A DNA stretch of 64,000 nt from Thermus sediminis (GTDB taxonomy: Bacteria > Deinococcota > Deinococci > Deinococcales > Thermaceae). A model generated the notes under the pieces. That model worked only from the letters and a program-made list of their open reading frames with translations. It was not told the origin of the DNA and ran no database searches. The position numbers and the translations under genes were made by a program. Numbering within the stretch: position 1 is the stretch's first letter; every line of letters starts with the position of its first letter. Below, piece after piece: positions 63,100 to 64,000 of the stretch. The stretch covers positions 744,001-808,000 of the forward strand of contig NZ_QURO01000004.1 in assembly GCF_003426945.1 (NCBI RefSeq). The letters are read 5' to 3'.

Positions 63100-64000
63100 T
63101 TAATGCTCTACCAATTCCCGGAAGTAGACAATGGTGCGCTCGAGGCCTTCGCGCACCGGCACCCGGGGTTCCCAGCCGAGGAGCCTCCTGGCCAGGGTGA
63201 TGTCAGGCCGCCGTTGCTTGGGGTCGTCCTCCGGCAGGGGCTGGAAGAGGATGGGGGAGGGGCTTCCCGTGAGCTCCTTCACCAGATGGGCCAGGTCCAA
63301 AACCCGGTACTCCTCCGGGTTACCCAGGTTCACGGGGTAGGGGTAGTCCACCTCCATGAGGCGGCGGATGCCCTCAATGAGGTCGTCCACGTAGCAGAAG
63401 GAGCGGGTCTGGCTCCCGTCCCCAAACACCGTGAGGGGCTCCCCCCGCAGGGCCTGGACGATGAAGCTGGACACCACCCGGCCGTCCTCCGGGTCCATGG
63501 CGGGGCCATAGGTGTTGTGGCAGAAGACCCCATTGCCGGCCACGAAGTTCTCGGCCCCCGGCACGGAAAAGTCGTATACCGTGGCCGTGCCAAGGACAGG
63601 CTGGACCTCTAGGACCTTGCTCCACACTATGTCCCCTTGGCGCTTGGCGTTTAGGTTCTGCCGTACCTCCTTGTCCCAGTCCAGAATGTTAAAGTCGTCA
63701 AGGGAACATACCGTAAGGCGGTAAAAAGGAAACCTTCGTTGGGTAGCTTCCTTCTTGCCCACCCAGCTCTCGTACTTGCCTAGAGAGGCCACTATGCCAA
63801 ACCGTAGGAGCACGTAGGTAAGCCCATAGGCCAGCTCTTCGCTGGCTGTGTCAAAGACAAGCTCGTTGACAAGCTTCTTGCCGCTATGCGTTCCGTCTCC
63901 GCAGCGGAAACCTTCCAAGAAATATTTGAGGCGCGATAGAGGGAGCTGAAGAACCCAGGGAGGTATGCGCTTGCGCAACCCCAAAATCTTAGTGAAGAGA
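63100..64000 (-). CDS. UDP-glucuronate decarboxylase-like SDR epimerase with an intein (partial: intein C-part and C-extein)
   Basis: The C-terminal 137 codons (63513 down to 63103) match NAD-dependent epimerases of the UDP-xylose-synthase type: [17 protein letters not shown], then [20 protein letters not shown] and [16 protein letters not shown]. Immediately before T lies an intein end: [19 protein letters not shown] then FCHN. Upstream, [20 protein letters not shown] and GFRCGDG fit the LAGLIDADG endonuclease of inteins. The frame stays open to the window edge, so the N-extein and the N-terminal intein part lie outside. Expected host motif after splicing is (F)NTYGP. The product would supply a UDP-pentose to the cluster. 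Confidence 0.88.
   Translation of the reverse strand, partial: LFTKILGLRKRIPPWVLQLPLSRLKYFLEGFRCGDGTHSGKKLVNELVFDTASEELAYGLTYVLLRFGIVASLGKYESWVGKKEATQRRFPFYRLTVCSLDDFNILDWDKEVRQNLNAKRQGDIVWSKVLEVQPVLGTATVYDFSVPGAENFVAGNGVFCHNTYGPAMDPEDGRVVSSFIVQALRGEPLTVFGDGSQTRSFCYVDDLIEGIRRLMEVDYPYPVNLGNPEEYRVLDLAHLVKELTGSPSPILFQPLPEDDPKQRRPDITLARRLLGWEPRVPVREGLERTIVYFRELVEH
63514..64000 (-). mobile_element. Intein, C-terminal part with LAGLIDADG endonuclease motif
   Basis: From the right edge to the Asn codon at 63516-63514. Block F/G features are [17 protein letters not shown] and the splice-site HN followed by Thr (+1 nucleophile). The endonuclease block is [11 protein letters not shown] with the preceding KRIPPWV segment. 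G/C content is lower than in the extein: 31 of 60 at 63661-63720 against 42 of 60 at 63421-63480. Confidence 0.87.

Overview
The window is about 64 kb of a very GC-rich genome with dense, ATGA/GTGA-coupled operons and almost no intergenic space. MutS, SdrP, CutA, the TmrAB exporter and the TAXI-type TRAP transporter all read as close homologues of Thermus proteins, and many promoters put a -10 hexamer only 6-8 nt before the start codon, the leaderless arrangement common in Deinococcus-Thermus. I infer a chromosomal segment of a Thermus species. The MutS start numbering agrees with the Taq protein, but species cannot be fixed by eye.

Layout, left to right. 1-4.6 kb: a partial minus-strand gene, an APH-like kinase, upp, and an envelope-sugar pair (WecA-type phosphotransferase and UDP-GlcNAc 2-epimerase) with a Uma2-family nuclease-like gene wedged between them. 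4.6-7.0 kb: an MFS exporter and a site-2 protease with CBS domains. 7.0-11.6 kb: a TAXI-TRAP transporter with two paralogous binding proteins around one fused permease, plus DUF1850. 11.6-18.2 kb: HtrA protease, PurU, an RraA-like protein, and mutS-mutL; mutL as given carries two frameshifts, both at six-base homopolymers. 18.3-20.8 kb: sulfite dehydrogenase (molybdoprotein plus dihaem cytochrome c) and a MOSC protein. 20.9-22.5 kb: 5'-nucleotidase. 22.9-29.4 kb: glnA and a complete branched-chain amino acid ABC operon (livJHMGF). 29.4-32.9 kb: peptide ABC transporter (binding protein and two permeases, no ATPases). 33-41.3 kb: PrcB-like lipoprotein, folC, the heterodimeric ABC exporter tmrB-tmrA, an HgdB-like gene, an M20 peptidase and an orphan NarL-type regulator. 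41.3-50.6 kb: RNA methyltransferase, aroQ, cupin, gyrA, cutA, a nucleotidyltransferase/small-protein pair, sdrP, DUF502, and a two-component system.

50.6-64 kb is one long minus-strand surface-polysaccharide cluster. In transcription order it holds an epimerase/UDP-xylose-synthase-like gene (partial), wzx flippase, glf, three glycosyltransferases with a wzy-like O-antigen ligase/polymerase, wecG/tagA, gmd, fcl, a WbaP-type initiating transferase, and wzz. It could supply UDP-Galf, GDP-fucose and a UDP-pentose, start the lipid-linked repeat, flip it, polymerise it and control its length. Base composition is patchy: the GT2 gene and the periplasmic part of wzz are far less GC-rich than their neighbours.

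The most striking item lies at the right edge. The epimerase gene is interrupted, exactly between the N and T of its conserved NTYGP motif, by the C-terminal part of a LAGLIDADG-type intein ending in the canonical HN followed by Thr. Its N-terminal half lies beyond the window.
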